Shown here piece after piece: positions 8,399 through 21,617 of a stretch of DNA of 64,000 bases (the stretch's first letter is position 1; every line of letters starts with the position of its first letter). The stretch comes from Oleiagrimonas soli (GTDB lineage Bacteria; Pseudomonadota; Gammaproteobacteria; Xanthomonadales; Rhodanobacteraceae), in the NCBI RefSeq assembly GCF_000761445.1, contig NZ_KN196470.1:2108861-2172860 (forward strand), given 5' to 3'. The notes under the pieces were generated by a model. The model saw only the letters and a list, made by a program, of their open reading frames with translations, did no database searches and was not told the origin of the DNA. The position numbers and the translations under genes are program-made.

Positions 8399-8926
8399 AT
8401 GTTTGATGGCATGGTGAAAATCGTCCTCGCCGGTCCGGTCGGCGCTGGCAAGACCACCACGCTGCGCTCGCTGTCCGATGACGAACCGGTCTCCACCGAA
8501 ATGCCGTTGACCGACGGGCCGATGGGCGAGAAGACCACCACGACCGTGGCGCTGGATTTCTCCACGGTCATGCTCGACGACGGCACGCCGCTGCAGATGT
8601 TCGGCCTGCCCGGGCAGGATCACTTCGCACACATGCGCCCGATCATTCTGCAAGGTGCGCTGGGCGTGATCGTGCTGCTGGCGGCCGATCAGCCGGACAT
8701 CCTGACGATGTGCAGCGAGTGGCTCGATGCCATCCAGAGCATCACCCCGGACACCCCGATCGCCATCGGCATCACCCGCAGCGACCAGGCGCGCGACTTC
8801 CGCATGGACGCCCTGCGCGCCTTGCTGGCCGAGCGCAAGACGACCCTGCCGGTGTTCACCATCGACGCCCGCGACCGCGAGCAGGCGCAGCAGCTGGTGC
8901 GGGCGCTGGTTTACAGCTTCGCTTGA
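8399..8926 (+). CDS. Small Ras-like GTPase (MglA/COG2229-like)
   Basis: The 175-residue protein is a single G domain. G1 is GPVGAGKT (residues 12-19), a Thr-rich switch I lies at residues 46-50 (TTTTV), and G3 is FGLPGQ (68-73), where the usual Asp is replaced as in other bacterial COG2229-type GTPases. G4 is TRSD (126-129), a variant of N/T-K-x-D. MglA-like GTPases act as polarity switches for motility and type IV pili together with Roadblock regulators. Here the gene closes an operon with two Roadblock proteins, which fits that pairing. The downstream process in this organism is unknown. The ATG at 8399 has only a weak ribosome binding site; an internal ATG at 8411 is possible. Confidence 0.8.
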   Translation: MFDGMVKIVLAGPVGAGKTTTLRSLSDDEPVSTEMPLTDGPMGEKTTTTVALDFSTVMLDDGTPLQMFGLPGQDHFAHMRPIILQGALGVIVLLAADQPDILTMCSEWLDAIQSITPDTPIAIGITRSDQARDFRMDALRALLAERKTTLPVFTIDARDREQAQQLVRALVYSFA

Positions 8927-9325
8927 CGGAATCGGGTTGTGGCGACGGTTTCGCGCCCGTCGCCCGATCGCCTCGACAACGCCATGGCCATCTTCCGCAC
9001 ACGGCGCTTCACGCGCTGTAAGCGCATCAGCGCATGAATCGACAAGTCGATGCGGCGCATTTGCGCGAACCGCATGTCGATGGAAATGCGCCGGAGACGG
9101 GTCCTTGCCAGAGGCAAGTTATGGCCCGAACGATAACCTGACGCACCCGCCTCCAAAGCCCGCTATGCTGGCCGACGATGCGCCCTTTCGACGCATCGAA
9201 CCTGCCGTGGGGGAACGGTACCGATCGGGAACGGGCGCGATGCGCCGCACCGCGACGTACCGACAAATCGACATTCCGTCGCGAACGCACGCTTGCGGCA
9301 TCACACATCCACTGGGGAGCCATGT
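8927..9325. other. 399-base intergenic region after the GTPase gene
   Basis: No convincing gene is seen. Just after the GTPase stop there is an 8-bp hairpin (GGCGACGG at 8940-8947 with CCGTCGCC at 8956-8963) without a T-run, so its terminator value is doubtful. The rest presumably holds the promoter of the small membrane protein gene at 9326, but I cannot point to clear -35 and -10 elements. Confidence 0.5.
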
Positions 9326-9598
9326 ATGTCGACCTACAAATGGTTTTGTCTCGCGCTGCGCGTGCTGGGCGCGTGGAGCGTCTACTACAGCCTCGGCGAC
9401 TTCGTGGCGGAGTTCAACGAGATCAAGGGATTCTATTCCCCCGGCTACACGACGCCGTTCGGCTTCTTCCTGCAGGGCATCACCCACCTGGCCGTCGGTT
9501 TGCTGCTGATGCGCTACGCGCCATTGATCGCGCGCTTCGCCTATCCGAAGAAGACGCCCGCGCGAACGATGCCGCGCGAGGATGCAGACGCGATCTGA
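9326..9598 (+). CDS. Small two-helix membrane protein of unknown function
   Basis: The 90-residue protein has two hydrophobic segments (residues 5-25, WFCLALRVLGAWSVYYSLG; and about 48-66, FGFFLQGITHLAVGLLLM) joined by a short polar loop, and a charged C-terminus. I do not recognise a named family. The start at 9326 is preceded by GGGGAG at normal spacing; an upstream in-frame ATG at 9293 is not supported. It stands alone, converging on truD with a gap of only 19 bases. Confidence 0.65.
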   Translation: MSTYKWFCLALRVLGAWSVYYSLGDFVAEFNEIKGFYSPGYTTPFGFFLQGITHLAVGLLLMRYAPLIARFAYPKKTPARTMPREDADAI

Positions 9599-9617
9599 AG
9601 CGCTCCCGAGCGGTGTT

Positions 9618-10640
9618 TCAGACGGTGCGCGCCAGTTCGCGCACGACCACCGTCGCGTAGCTGCCGGCCGGCAATGCGAAGCGCAGTTGCAGCGAGGCAT
9701 CGTCGAGCCACGCCCAGCTGAGCTGCTGCGGCATCAGGCGCAGAGCGCGACGTTCCTGGTCCATGCCCGCGGCGATCAGACCGGCGACGAGCTCCGGCTC
9801 GGCGTCGCCGACCTCGCGCTCACGCGCGCCGGCGGCGCCCGCGGTCGGCGGCTCGCCCTTGCCCCACAGCGGGCCGGACGGATGAATGTCGCCGCGCTGC
9901 AGACGATCGGCCAGCGTGTCGTCGAACGGCTCCGGACCGAACCACGAGCGCGAGCCGGCCAGCGCCCAGACCTCGCCGTCCAGCGGAGAGTCCCAGCAGG
10001 CGTCGGCGACGCGGCCGGCGAGCACGCGATTGAACAGTTCCGAACGCGCGGCCGAAAGCAGCAGCGAGCGGGTGCGCTTGTCCACGCGCTGGCCGGCGAA
10101 CATCGCGCGTGCGCGGTCGACGTTGGCGCCGCCGCGACCGAAGCGCTGATCGCCGAAGTAATTGGGCACGCCGCGCTCGGCCATGGCGCTCAGCACGCGT
10201 TCGGCGGCGTCGCGGTCGCCCTGCACGTTGCGCAGGGTCAGCACGAAACGGTTGCCGGACAGTGCGCCGCGCTTGAGCTTGCGCCGGTGGCGCGTGCTGT
10301 CGAGGATGCGCACGCCCTCGTGCGGAAACGCCGCCCAGTCCGGTTCGGCACGACCGGCCAGATGCACCGAGATCGCCTGGCGCGTCACGGCATGCCGATC
10401 CTTGAGACCGGCGAAACCGACGCCCACCGGCGAGATGTCCGCGAAGCGCGCCAACTCGCGCACCACCCACTGCGTGTCGTGACCGCGCTTCTCCACCGTC
10501 AGCAGCGCATGCTCGCCCTCGCCGTCCGCCGCATAACCGAGGATTTCCTCGACCACGAAATCTTCGGGCGCGGCGCGTAGCCGGCCGGTCAGCGGCGGGC
10601 CGCCGTGGGCGTGGGGGAGTTCGTGATCGGATGACGTCAT
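9618..10640 (-). CDS. truD: tRNA pseudouridine(13) synthase TruD
   Basis: The 340-residue enzyme isomerises U13 of tRNA(Glu) and related tRNAs. The catalytic motif GFAGLKDRHAVTRQ, with its Asp, is at about residue 79, and the N-terminal FVVEEILGY and the core NYFGDQRFG are TruD markers. The ATG at 10640 is preferred since the upstream extension to 10688 looks like non-coding sequence. In Xanthomonadaceae truD usually lies between ispF and surE; here mgtE separates it from ispF and a plus-strand block separates it from surE. Confidence 0.93.
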   Translation of the reverse strand: MTSSDHELPHAHGGPPLTGRLRAAPEDFVVEEILGYAADGEGEHALLTVEKRGHDTQWVVRELARFADISPVGVGFAGLKDRHAVTRQAISVHLAGRAEPDWAAFPHEGVRILDSTRHRRKLKRGALSGNRFVLTLRNVQGDRDAAERVLSAMAERGVPNYFGDQRFGRGGANVDRARAMFAGQRVDKRTRSLLLSAARSELFNRVLAGRVADACWDSPLDGEVWALAGSRSWFGPEPFDDTLADRLQRGDIHPSGPLWGKGEPPTAGAAGAREREVGDAEPELVAGLIAAGMDQERRALRLMPQQLSWAWLDDASLQLRFALPAGSYATVVVRELARTV

Positions 10641-10719
10641 GGCAGGAAACGAGTCGTTGTTGAAAAGTGCATCGGACGCACGGCGCAACGCGGCAAGTAC
10701 CGCTCGCGGCCCGCGCGTC

Positions 10720-12162
10720 TCAGTGCAACAGGAAGATGGAGGCCAGCCCCAGGAAGATGAAGAAGCCGCCGCTGTCGGTCATGAAGACCAGGAAGATGTT
10801 CGAGCCCATCGCCGGATCGCGGTCCAGACGCAGCATCAGCATCGGAATGCCCACGCCCATCACCGCCGCCAGCATCTGTTCCAGCACCATGGCCACGGTC
10901 ATCACCAGACCGAGCGGAATGTCGTGGTACATCAGCGCCACCACCGCGCCGATCACGCCGCCCCAGATCAGACCGTTGAAGAAGGCGACGCCGAGCTCCT
11001 TGCGCCACAGACGCCAGATCGCGTTGAGACCGACCTGGTCCGTGGCGATCGCGCGCACGATCTTGATGATGGTCTGGTTGCCCGAACTGCCGCCGATGCT
11101 GGCGACGATAGGCATCAGCGTGGCCAGCACCACCAGCTTCTCGATGGAGCCCTGGAACAGGCCGATCACGCGCGAGGCCAGGAACGCCGTGACCAGGTTG
11201 ATCGCCAGCCACGACCAGCGGTTGCGCACCGAGGCCCAGACCGAGGCGAAGATGTCTTCTTCCTGGCGCAGACCGGCGCGACCGAGCGCCTCGGACTCGC
11301 TCTCCTCGCGGATGCGGTCGACCATGACGTCGATGGTCAGGCGGCCGATCAGGCGCCCGCCGCCATCAACGACCGGCGCGGAAATCAAGTCGTAGCGCTC
11401 GAACGCCTGCGCCGCATCGTCGGCGTCGTCGGTCGGCAGGAAGGTGTTGACGTCGCGCGCCATCACCTCGCCGACGCTCTTGTCCGGCGAATTGACCACC
11501 AGCCACTTCAGCGGCAGCACGCCGGTCAGCACGCTGTCGTGGTTGATGACGAAAATCTTGTCGGTCTGCTCCGGCAACTCGTCGAAGCGGCGCAGGTAAC
11601 GCAGCACGACTTCCAGCGTCACGTCCTCGCGGATCGTGACCATCTCGAAGTCCATCAGCGCGCCGACCTGGTCCTCGTCGTAGGACAGCGCCGACTGCAC
11701 CTGCTCGCGCTGCTGCGGGTCGAGGCTGGCCATCAGCTCGGGCAGGACCTCCGGCGGCAGGTCCTCGACCAGATCGGCCAGTTCGTCCGAATCCAGCGGC
11801 TCGATAGCGGCGAGAATCTCGCCCTCGTCCATGTCCGCGATCAGGCTTTCGCGCACCGCGTCGGAGACTTCCAGCAGGATGTCGCCGTCGCGGTCGGCCT
11901 TCACGCGCTGCCACACGACCAGACGGTCTTCCAGCGGCAGGGCTTCGAGAATGTAGGCGATATCGGCCGGATGCAGACCGTCGAGACAGCGCTGCAGTTC
12001 GGCACGATTCTGCCGCTGCATCAGGTTCTCGACGCGCTTGTGTTCGCCGCCGTGACGGCGCAGCAGTTCCTCAGCCTGACGCTGACGCTGCAGCAAATCG
12101 TTGATCTGCGCGAACTGCTCCTGCAGGCGGCTCTGCGGCTTGCGAGTTTCGACTTCGCTCAT
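10720..12162 (-). CDS. mgtE: Magnesium transporter MgtE
   Basis: The 480-residue protein has the full MgtE layout: a charged N-terminal superhelical domain (to about residue 150), two CBS domains (about 155-275), and a C-terminal membrane domain of about five helices. The last helix region contains MTDSGGFFIFLGLA with the pore Asp conserved in the family. MgtE is a Mg2+-gated Mg2+ channel of the inner membrane, closed when the CBS and N domains bind Mg2+. The ribosome binding site GGAG lies inside a leader hairpin (see 12167-12190). The gene sits between ispF and truD and seems to be an insertion into that block. Confidence 0.94.
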   Translation of the reverse strand: MSEVETRKPQSRLQEQFAQINDLLQRQRQAEELLRRHGGEHKRVENLMQRQNRAELQRCLDGLHPADIAYILEALPLEDRLVVWQRVKADRDGDILLEVSDAVRESLIADMDEGEILAAIEPLDSDELADLVEDLPPEVLPELMASLDPQQREQVQSALSYDEDQVGALMDFEMVTIREDVTLEVVLRYLRRFDELPEQTDKIFVINHDSVLTGVLPLKWLVVNSPDKSVGEVMARDVNTFLPTDDADDAAQAFERYDLISAPVVDGGGRLIGRLTIDVMVDRIREESESEALGRAGLRQEEDIFASVWASVRNRWSWLAINLVTAFLASRVIGLFQGSIEKLVVLATLMPIVASIGGSSGNQTIIKIVRAIATDQVGLNAIWRLWRKELGVAFFNGLIWGGVIGAVVALMYHDIPLGLVMTVAMVLEQMLAAVMGVGIPMLMLRLDRDPAMGSNIFLVFMTDSGGFFIFLGLASIFLLH

Positions 12163-12166
12163 GACA

Positions 12167-12190
12167 CGCTCCGTCCCCGAGGGCGGAGCG
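12167..12190 (-). promoter_or_regulatory. Hairpin covering the mgtE ribosome binding site
   Basis: On the minus strand, CGCTCCG pairs with CGGAGCG across a 10-base loop. The GGAG of the second arm is the mgtE Shine-Dalgarno sequence, 6 bases before the ATG at 12162. If the hairpin forms in the mRNA it would limit translation. A regulatory role, for example in Mg2+ response, is inference. Confidence 0.5.
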
Positions 12191-12215
12191 CGCCTTCGGA
12201 GTTACCGGGTCAAGG

Positions 12216-12230
12216 TGAACGTTACGTTCA
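12216..12230. promoter_or_regulatory. 15-base palindrome in the mgtE upstream region
   Basis: TGAACGT-T-ACGTTCA is a perfect inverted repeat with 7-base arms around one central base, 54 bases before the mgtE start. It looks like the operator of a dimeric regulator. No cognate regulator gene is adjacent. Confidence 0.4.
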
Positions 12231-12349
12231 AACTGGGAGGTTGACTGGGTACGTCCATAACGGTGAGTTCCGACGTTGTGCCGGTGAATCCGCACATGAT
12301 ACCAGCAGCGTCCCGGCTTGGGGCGCGCGTTTGCGGACGCGGCCGGGAA

Positions 12350-12826
12350 TCAGTCCAGCGATTCCAGCAGGACAACGGCCAGCGCGGCGATGCCCTCGCC
12401 GCGGCCGGTCAGGCCCAGGCGTTCGGTGGTCGTGGCCTTGACGCTGATGCGGGACGCATCGACGTTCAGATCCAGCGCGAGGTTGGCGCGCATGGCGTCG
12501 GCGTGCGGGCCGATCTTGGGACGTTCGCAGACGACCGTGATGTCGGCATTGCCCACGCGATACCCGCGCGCCTCGATCATGCCGGCAACGGCGCCGAGGA
12601 AATCGCGGCTGTCGGCGTCCTTCCACTGCGGGTCGGACGGCGGGAAGTGTCGGCCGATATCGCCCAGCGCCAGCGCGCCGAGCAAGGCGTCGCATAGGGC
12701 ATGGATCACCACGTCGCCGTCCGAGTGGGCGGCCACGCCGTGGGTGTGCGCGATGCGTTCGCCGCCCAGCATCAGATGGTCGCCGGGAGCAAAGGCGTGC
12801 ACGTCGAAGCCCTGTCCAATCCGCAT
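12350..12826 (-). CDS. ispF: 2-C-methyl-D-erythritol 2,4-cyclodiphosphate synthase
   Basis: The 158-residue enzyme makes the cyclic diphosphate in the fifth step of the MEP isoprenoid pathway and is a zinc-dependent trimer. The start [12 protein letters not shown] contains the Asp-x-His metal ligands (D8, H10). [17 protein letters not shown] holds the following active-site region and His42, and [16 protein letters not shown] is the C-terminal family signature. It follows ispD by 16 bases and is the last gene of the pyrG-to-ispF operon. Confidence 0.95.
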   Translation of the reverse strand: MRIGQGFDVHAFAPGDHLMLGGERIAHTHGVAAHSDGDVVIHALCDALLGALALGDIGRHFPPSDPQWKDADSRDFLGAVAGMIEARGYRVGNADITVVCERPKIGPHADAMRANLALDLNVDASRISVKATTTERLGLTGRGEGIAALAVVLLESLD

Positions 12827-12842
12827 CGTCGAACTCCGTGCG

Positions 12843-13541
12843 CTACCGCGTGCGCGGCAGCAGAAACTCGGCCAGCGCCAGGTCGGCGCGGGTGGTGATC
12901 TTGAGATTGTCCTCGCTGCCCTCGACCAACAGCGGCGTGACCCCAGCGCGCTCCATCGCCATGGCTTCGTCGGTGATCGCCACGCCGTCGGCCAGCGCCT
13001 GCGCCAGCGCGCGATCGAGCGCGCCACGACGGAACATCTGCGGCGTGAAGGCGCGCCAGCGACCTTCGCGAGGCTCCGTGCCGGTGCTGCAGCCGTGGGC
13101 GTCGGCGCGCTTGAGCGTGTCGCGCAGCGGTGCGCCAAGCAGGCCGCCGTCGGCCTGCGTGACGCGCACGACGAGCTGCTCGATGTCGCTCGCGCGCACG
13201 CAGGGACGCGCGGCGTCATGCACCAGCACGAAGTCATCCGCGGTTACCGTGTCCGGCAACGCGCGCACGCCGGCCAGCACCGAATGCGCGCGTTCGTCGC
13301 CGCCGATGGCGGTACGCACGGGCTTGCCGTCCATGCTGTCGATGCCGACCCAGGCGCTGTCGCCCTCGGCCAGCACCACCATCAGACCGGCGATGCGCGG
13401 ATGCGCCGCCAGTCGCTCCAGCGTGCGCAGGATCAGCGGCTGTCCGGCCAGCGGCATGTACTGCTTGGGCACTTCGCTGCCGAAGCGGCGACCGTGTCCG
13501 GCCGCCGGCACCACGCACCAGAAAGCGCGCTCAGCGGTCAT
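12843..13541 (-). CDS. ispD: 2-C-methyl-D-erythritol 4-phosphate cytidylyltransferase
   Basis: The 232-residue enzyme couples CTP to methylerythritol phosphate, the third step of the MEP pathway. The CTP-binding segment [19 protein letters not shown] (residues 13-31) and VHDAARPCV (near residue 108) are the family signatures, and T-D-E-A-M-A lies in the substrate loop. The start overlaps the end of ftsB by 11 bases, the arrangement typical of gammaproteobacteria (ftsB-ispD-ispF). Confidence 0.94.
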   Translation of the reverse strand: MTAERAFWCVVPAAGHGRRFGSEVPKQYMPLAGQPLILRTLERLAAHPRIAGLMVVLAEGDSAWVGIDSMDGKPVRTAIGGDERAHSVLAGVRALPDTVTADDFVLVHDAARPCVRASDIEQLVVRVTQADGGLLGAPLRDTLKRADAHGCSTGTEPREGRWRAFTPQMFRRGALDRALAQALADGVAITDEAMAMERAGVTPLLVEGSEDNLKITTRADLALAEFLLPRTR

Positions 13542-13833
13542 GGCTGCTGCTCGCCGATGCCGGCTCGACCACCTGATAGAAGGTCTCGCCGGGCTTGATG
13601 AGGCCCAGTTCGGACCGCGCGCGCGACTCGACGGCCTGACCGTTGTGCTTGAGGTCCTTCACGTCGGCCTCCAGCGCCTGATTGCGGCGCGTGAGCTGTG
13701 TGTTTTCCTCGCGCTGCGCGGCCACACTGGCACGCAGCGCGTGCACTTCGCGAATACCGTCGGCGCCGATCCACAGCTTCCACTGCAGGACCAGCAGCAG
13801 TCCGATCAGCAGCAGTCCGATCCAGCGCAGCAT
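13531..13833 (-). CDS. ftsB: Cell division protein FtsB
   Basis: This 100-residue bitopic protein has a short N-terminus, one membrane helix (residues 2-20, [19 protein letters not shown]) and a periplasmic coiled coil (about 30-75). The coiled coil ends in [20 protein letters not shown], the conserved FtsB/DivIC end. FtsB forms a complex with FtsL and FtsQ at the division septum. The start at 13833 is chosen because it places the membrane helix at the N-terminus. It lies between eno and ispD as in other gammaproteobacteria. Confidence 0.92.
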   Translation of the reverse strand: MLRWIGLLLIGLLLVLQWKLWIGADGIREVHALRASVAAQREENTQLTRRNQALEADVKDLKHNGQAVESRARSELGLIKPGETFYQVVEPASASSSHDR

Positions 13834-13852
13834 GGCAGCGGCCCGCGTCCCG

Positions 13853-15163
<1,311 letters not shown>

Positions 15164-15167
15164 TCAG

Positions 15168-15545
15168 CTAGCTTGCGGTCAGACCGATGATGAGTAGAAG
15201 GACGATCAGCAGGCACACCGCGCCGTTCAGGCACAGACCGGTGATCCCGAGCGCACGACGGCGCGCTGTCTGCACCGTGGCGGCGATGCCGAGGCCGAGA
15301 CCGACCAAGGCGAAGATGCCGATGAGGATGACGAACAGACCGAGCATGATTGTCTGCGGGTCATCTTCGCCAGGCGATACGCCACCGTTGTTGACGTTGA
15401 TGGCCACCGCCATGAAGAACATGACAATCAGCAGCAGCATGTCGAGCAGACCCAGCACGAAGGATGCGATGCCGAGGCCTGACTGGCTGCGCGGTTCGGC
15501 GGGCGGTGCAATCGGCGGTGGCTGGATGGCGATGCTTTCGTTCAT
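15168..15545 (-). CDS. Small DUF4190-like membrane protein
   Basis: The 125-residue protein has a Pro-rich N-terminal tail (residues 1-20) and three hydrophobic segments (about 25-48, 68-90, 100-122). The segment SGLGIASFVLGLLDMLLLI resembles DUF4190-type proteins, whose function is unknown. GGGGGAGAGTG lies upstream of the ATG at 15545, so it is well translated from its own site. It is inserted between kdsA and eno with small gaps on both sides, so it is probably cotranscribed with these housekeeping genes. Confidence 0.65.
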   Translation of the reverse strand: MNESIAIQPPPIAPPAEPRSQSGLGIASFVLGLLDMLLLIVMFFMAVAINVNNGGVSPGEDDPQTIMLGLFVILIGIFALVGLGLGIAATVQTARRRALGITGLCLNGAVCLLIVLLLIIGLTAS

Positions 15546-15597
15546 GTAACACTCTCCCCCCTGGTGTTCCGATGTCGATTCGATCCGCTGCGCGCGT

Positions 15598-19218
<3,621 letters not shown>

Positions 19219-19222
<4 letters not shown>

Positions 19223-19905
19223 GGCGTCGCTCCCTTGGCGTCGATCGGCTGGGCCGCGAACCAGGCGGCCACGTGGCGGATGTCGCTCTCGCTCAGCGCC
19301 GAGCTGACGTGCTGCATCAGCTGCAGCGGATCGTTGCTGCGCAGGCCCTGCTTCCAGCCATTGAGCTGCGCGATCAGGTAGTTCGCCGGCTGCCCTGTCA
19401 GCGGCGGAAAGTTCGCGCCCACGCCGACACCGTGTGGGCCGTGACACTGCACGCAGGCGGGCAGCTTGTCGCTCCAGCGCCCCTGCAGCGCCAGGCGCGC
19501 GCCCGGATCGTCGTCCGGCACGGGCTTGGCGTCGCGATGCTGCGCCGCGGCCGGTACGGGCATCGCGCTGTAGTACGCCGCCATCGCCTCGCGCTCGGCC
19601 ACGCTGAGCGTCTTGGCGTTGGGCTGCATCACTGGATTGCTGCGCGCGCCGCTGGCGAAGTCGTTCAGTTGCTTCAGCAGATACGCTTTGTCGAGACCCG
19701 CCAGCCGCGGATAACCGGCCGCATCCTGACCGCCGCCATGGTCGCCGTGACAGGCCGAGCACGGCGCCGCGCCGCGACCGTTGCCCATCGTCGCGATCTT
19801 CGCGGCATCCGGCGTTTGCGCGCCGGCGACGCCGCAGATCGCCATGGCTATCGTCAGCAGCGCGGCCCATGCGGCGAGCGATCGCCACCCCGTTGATATC
19901 GTCAT
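19219..19905 (-). CDS. tsdB: TsdB-like diheme cytochrome c
   Basis: The 228-residue exported protein has a signal peptide (residues 1-29, ending near GVAGA) and two class I cytochrome c domains with CSACH and CVQCH, each followed by a PRLAG or PPLTG type Met-ligand region. This is the cytochrome c4-like layout of TsdB, the electron acceptor found beside TsdA. Its stop overlaps the tsdA start by 4 bases, which supports a functional pair. The ATG at 19905 begins a normal signal peptide. Because of a frameshift in the upstream gene, that gene's reading frame runs into this one without a stop. Confidence 0.8.
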
Positions 19906-19924
19906 GACCTGTTCCCCGTGTGCT

Positions 19925-20928
19925 TCAGCGCGCTTCGGCATCGTACGCCTTGAAGCCGTAGCGTTTGAAGATGGCCAGCGCCTGTGACGAATGGAGAATG
20001 TCAGCCAGTCGCGCGCCGCCTCGGCGTGCGGCGCGCCGCGCACGATGGCGCCGGCGTAGATCGCGGTGACGTTGTGCGCGGCGGGGATGGCGACATGCGC
20101 GATCGGGTGACCGGCCATCTCCTGGAAGCGCGCCTCCGACTGCCAGGTGACGCCGCCCTGCACCCGCCCCTGCATGATCCACAGCGGCGTCTGCCGATGA
20201 TGGATGTGCGTCAGCTCGGTGCTGCCGGCCTTGACCTTGTCCGTGTAGACAGCCTTCAGCAGCTCCGGCCCGCCGGCTTTCACCAGCGCCTTCTCGATGC
20301 GCTTACCGATGCCCTCGAAGGCCGGATTGGGCATGGCCAGCTTGACGTCGGCGCGCGCCAGGTCGGCCAGGCTGCGGATGTGCGCCGGGTTGCCCTTCGG
20401 CACCATGATGGTCAGATCGTTGGTCACGAACGGCACGACCGGCGCCTCCAGCGCACCCTCCTGCACCATCTTCTTCACGCGGCCCAGCCCCGCCATGTAC
20501 ACGTCCGGCGGCGCGGTCCAGGTCATGTTGCCGACGGTGATCGTGCCGCCAGCCTGCATCTGCGTCTGCAGCAGTCCCGGCGGGATCGTCTCCCAGTACA
20601 GCTTGCCGCGGTACTGCGGATGCTGCCGCTCGAAGGCCTGCACCAGCGGCGCCATCGCGAAGTAGTAGTTGCCGGCCACGTACAGCACCAGTTGCGCCGT
20701 GCCGGGGTTGCCGTGGAAGTCGGCTAGATTGTCGACCTGCGGAATGGTGAACTCCAGGCCGCGATGCAGGCTGTCGTTGTTGCGCCCGCCCTGCCACGGC
20801 GGGAACACGCCCAGCGGCATGGCTTGCCGTGCAGCCTGCGCCACGGCGGTTATCGGCGCGATGCCGGCCGCCGCCGCGAGCGCGGCCAGCATCAGCGTCG
20901 CGGCGCGTTTTGCGATACGCGATGTCAT
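19925..20928 (-). pseudogene. Substrate-binding protein with a frameshift near its 3' end
   Basis: The gene encodes a periplasmic solute-binding protein of the type II (ModA/phosphonate-like) kind. It has a signal peptide (residues 1-31) and then segments such as LVLYVAGNYYFAMAPLVQAF and VPFVTNDLTIMVPKGNPAHI. Near 19997 the frame breaks: the upstream frame reads RDWLTF, while the natural ending LHSSQALAIFKRYGFKAYDA continues in another frame to the stop at 19925. One missing base in a C/T run explains this. As written, the product would continue into the tsdB-like frame. It may be a sequencing error or a true lesion. No ABC permease or ATPase lies nearby. Its operon position suggests binding of a sulfur compound or other oxyanion. 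Confidence 0.72.
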
Positions 20929-20956
20929 GATGGCGATCTCCTGGCGATGGCCTCGA

Positions 20957-21520
20957 TCAGAACGGAGCCAGTGCGTAGCCCTGCTGCTGCAGGACGGTGA
21001 TCGTGGTCAGCCCGGACAGCGCCAGCGTCACCTGCTTGGACACCCAGCCGTATTCAAAGTGATGCTCGGCCACGGCCTGCGCGCAAACCGACACGTCGAC
21101 GCCGGCCTTGCGCAGCTCCTCGATCAGTTTCAGGTTCGGATTGTCGACGCCGAACTTGGCGCGGTAATGCGCGTTGTCCAGCGCCAGCGGCGTCGCCGCG
21201 CCGGAAGCCACCGCGACGATCTTGAGGTGATCCAGCGGTACACCCGATGCGACGTACAGGTTCACGGCGCGCGCCACGTGATCGAGCGAACCGTTGACCT
21301 GATCCGGCGACTTCGGCCCCTTGGTCAGCGCGAACACGATCTTGTAGGTCGCGTGCGGGTCCGGCTTGTAGGCGGCATCCGGCATGTAGTGAATCTTGCC
21401 GTAGCCGTGGATGGTCGGCGTCGACCAGAAGCCATCGCCGGCGGCCAGCGCCTGCAGCGGCAGGGCCAGCAGCGCCACCAACATGATCGTCGCGACATGG
21501 ATTAGACGGTACTTGCGCAC
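20957..21520 (-). CDS. Exported DsrE/DsrF-like protein
   Basis: The 187-residue protein has a cleavable signal peptide (residues 1-27, to LQALAAGDG) and a DsrE-like domain: KIVFALTKGPKSPDQVNGSL, LKIVAVASGAATPLALDN and a conserved-type Cys in DVSVCAQAV. DsrE-like proteins bind or move sulfur on a Cys; exported versions are often found with sulfur-oxidising genes. It is the first gene of the operon that ends in TsdA and is divergent from a LysR regulator. The substrate is unknown. Confidence 0.75.
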   Translation of the reverse strand: MRKYRLIHVATIMLVALLALPLQALAAGDGFWSTPTIHGYGKIHYMPDAAYKPDPHATYKIVFALTKGPKSPDQVNGSLDHVARAVNLYVASGVPLDHLKIVAVASGAATPLALDNAHYRAKFGVDNPNLKLIEELRKAGVDVSVCAQAVAEHHFEYGWVSKQVTLALSGLTTITVLQQQGYALAPF

Positions 21521-21570
21521 GGCGCACCTCTTCGTGGGATGGACGTGCGTCGATCATGGCGCAAGGCTAA

Positions 21571-21587
21571 CCAATGCATCCAATGCA
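21571..21587. promoter_or_regulatory. Direct repeat in the divergent LysR/DsrE promoter region
   Basis: CCAATGCA occurs twice, 9 bases apart (21571-21578 and 21580-21587), in a short AT-rich gap between the divergent LysR and DsrE genes. LysR regulators commonly bind such gaps, although their classic box is T-N11-A. Binding is inferred. Confidence 0.35.
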
Positions 21588-21605
21588 AATAAAGCAAGCT
21601 ATCTA

Positions 21606-21611
21606 TATATT
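21606..21611 (+). promoter_or_regulatory. Candidate -10 element of the LysR gene (leaderless geometry)
   Basis: TATATT ends 6 bases before the ATG at 21618, placing the likely transcript start at the start codon. No Shine-Dalgarno sequence is present. Confidence 0.4.
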
Positions 21612-21617
21612 CATGAT

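Noticed and set aside
9030-9090. Imperfect hairpin with TCGATGCGG and CCGCATGTCGA in the gap after the GTPase gene
   Set aside because: The arms pair imperfectly with a long loop and lie at no informative position, so no function is claimed.
12163-12349. M-box or other Mg2+ riboswitch in front of mgtE
   Set aside because: The leader is short and shows only one simple hairpin and a palindrome; no multi-helix riboswitch core is visible.
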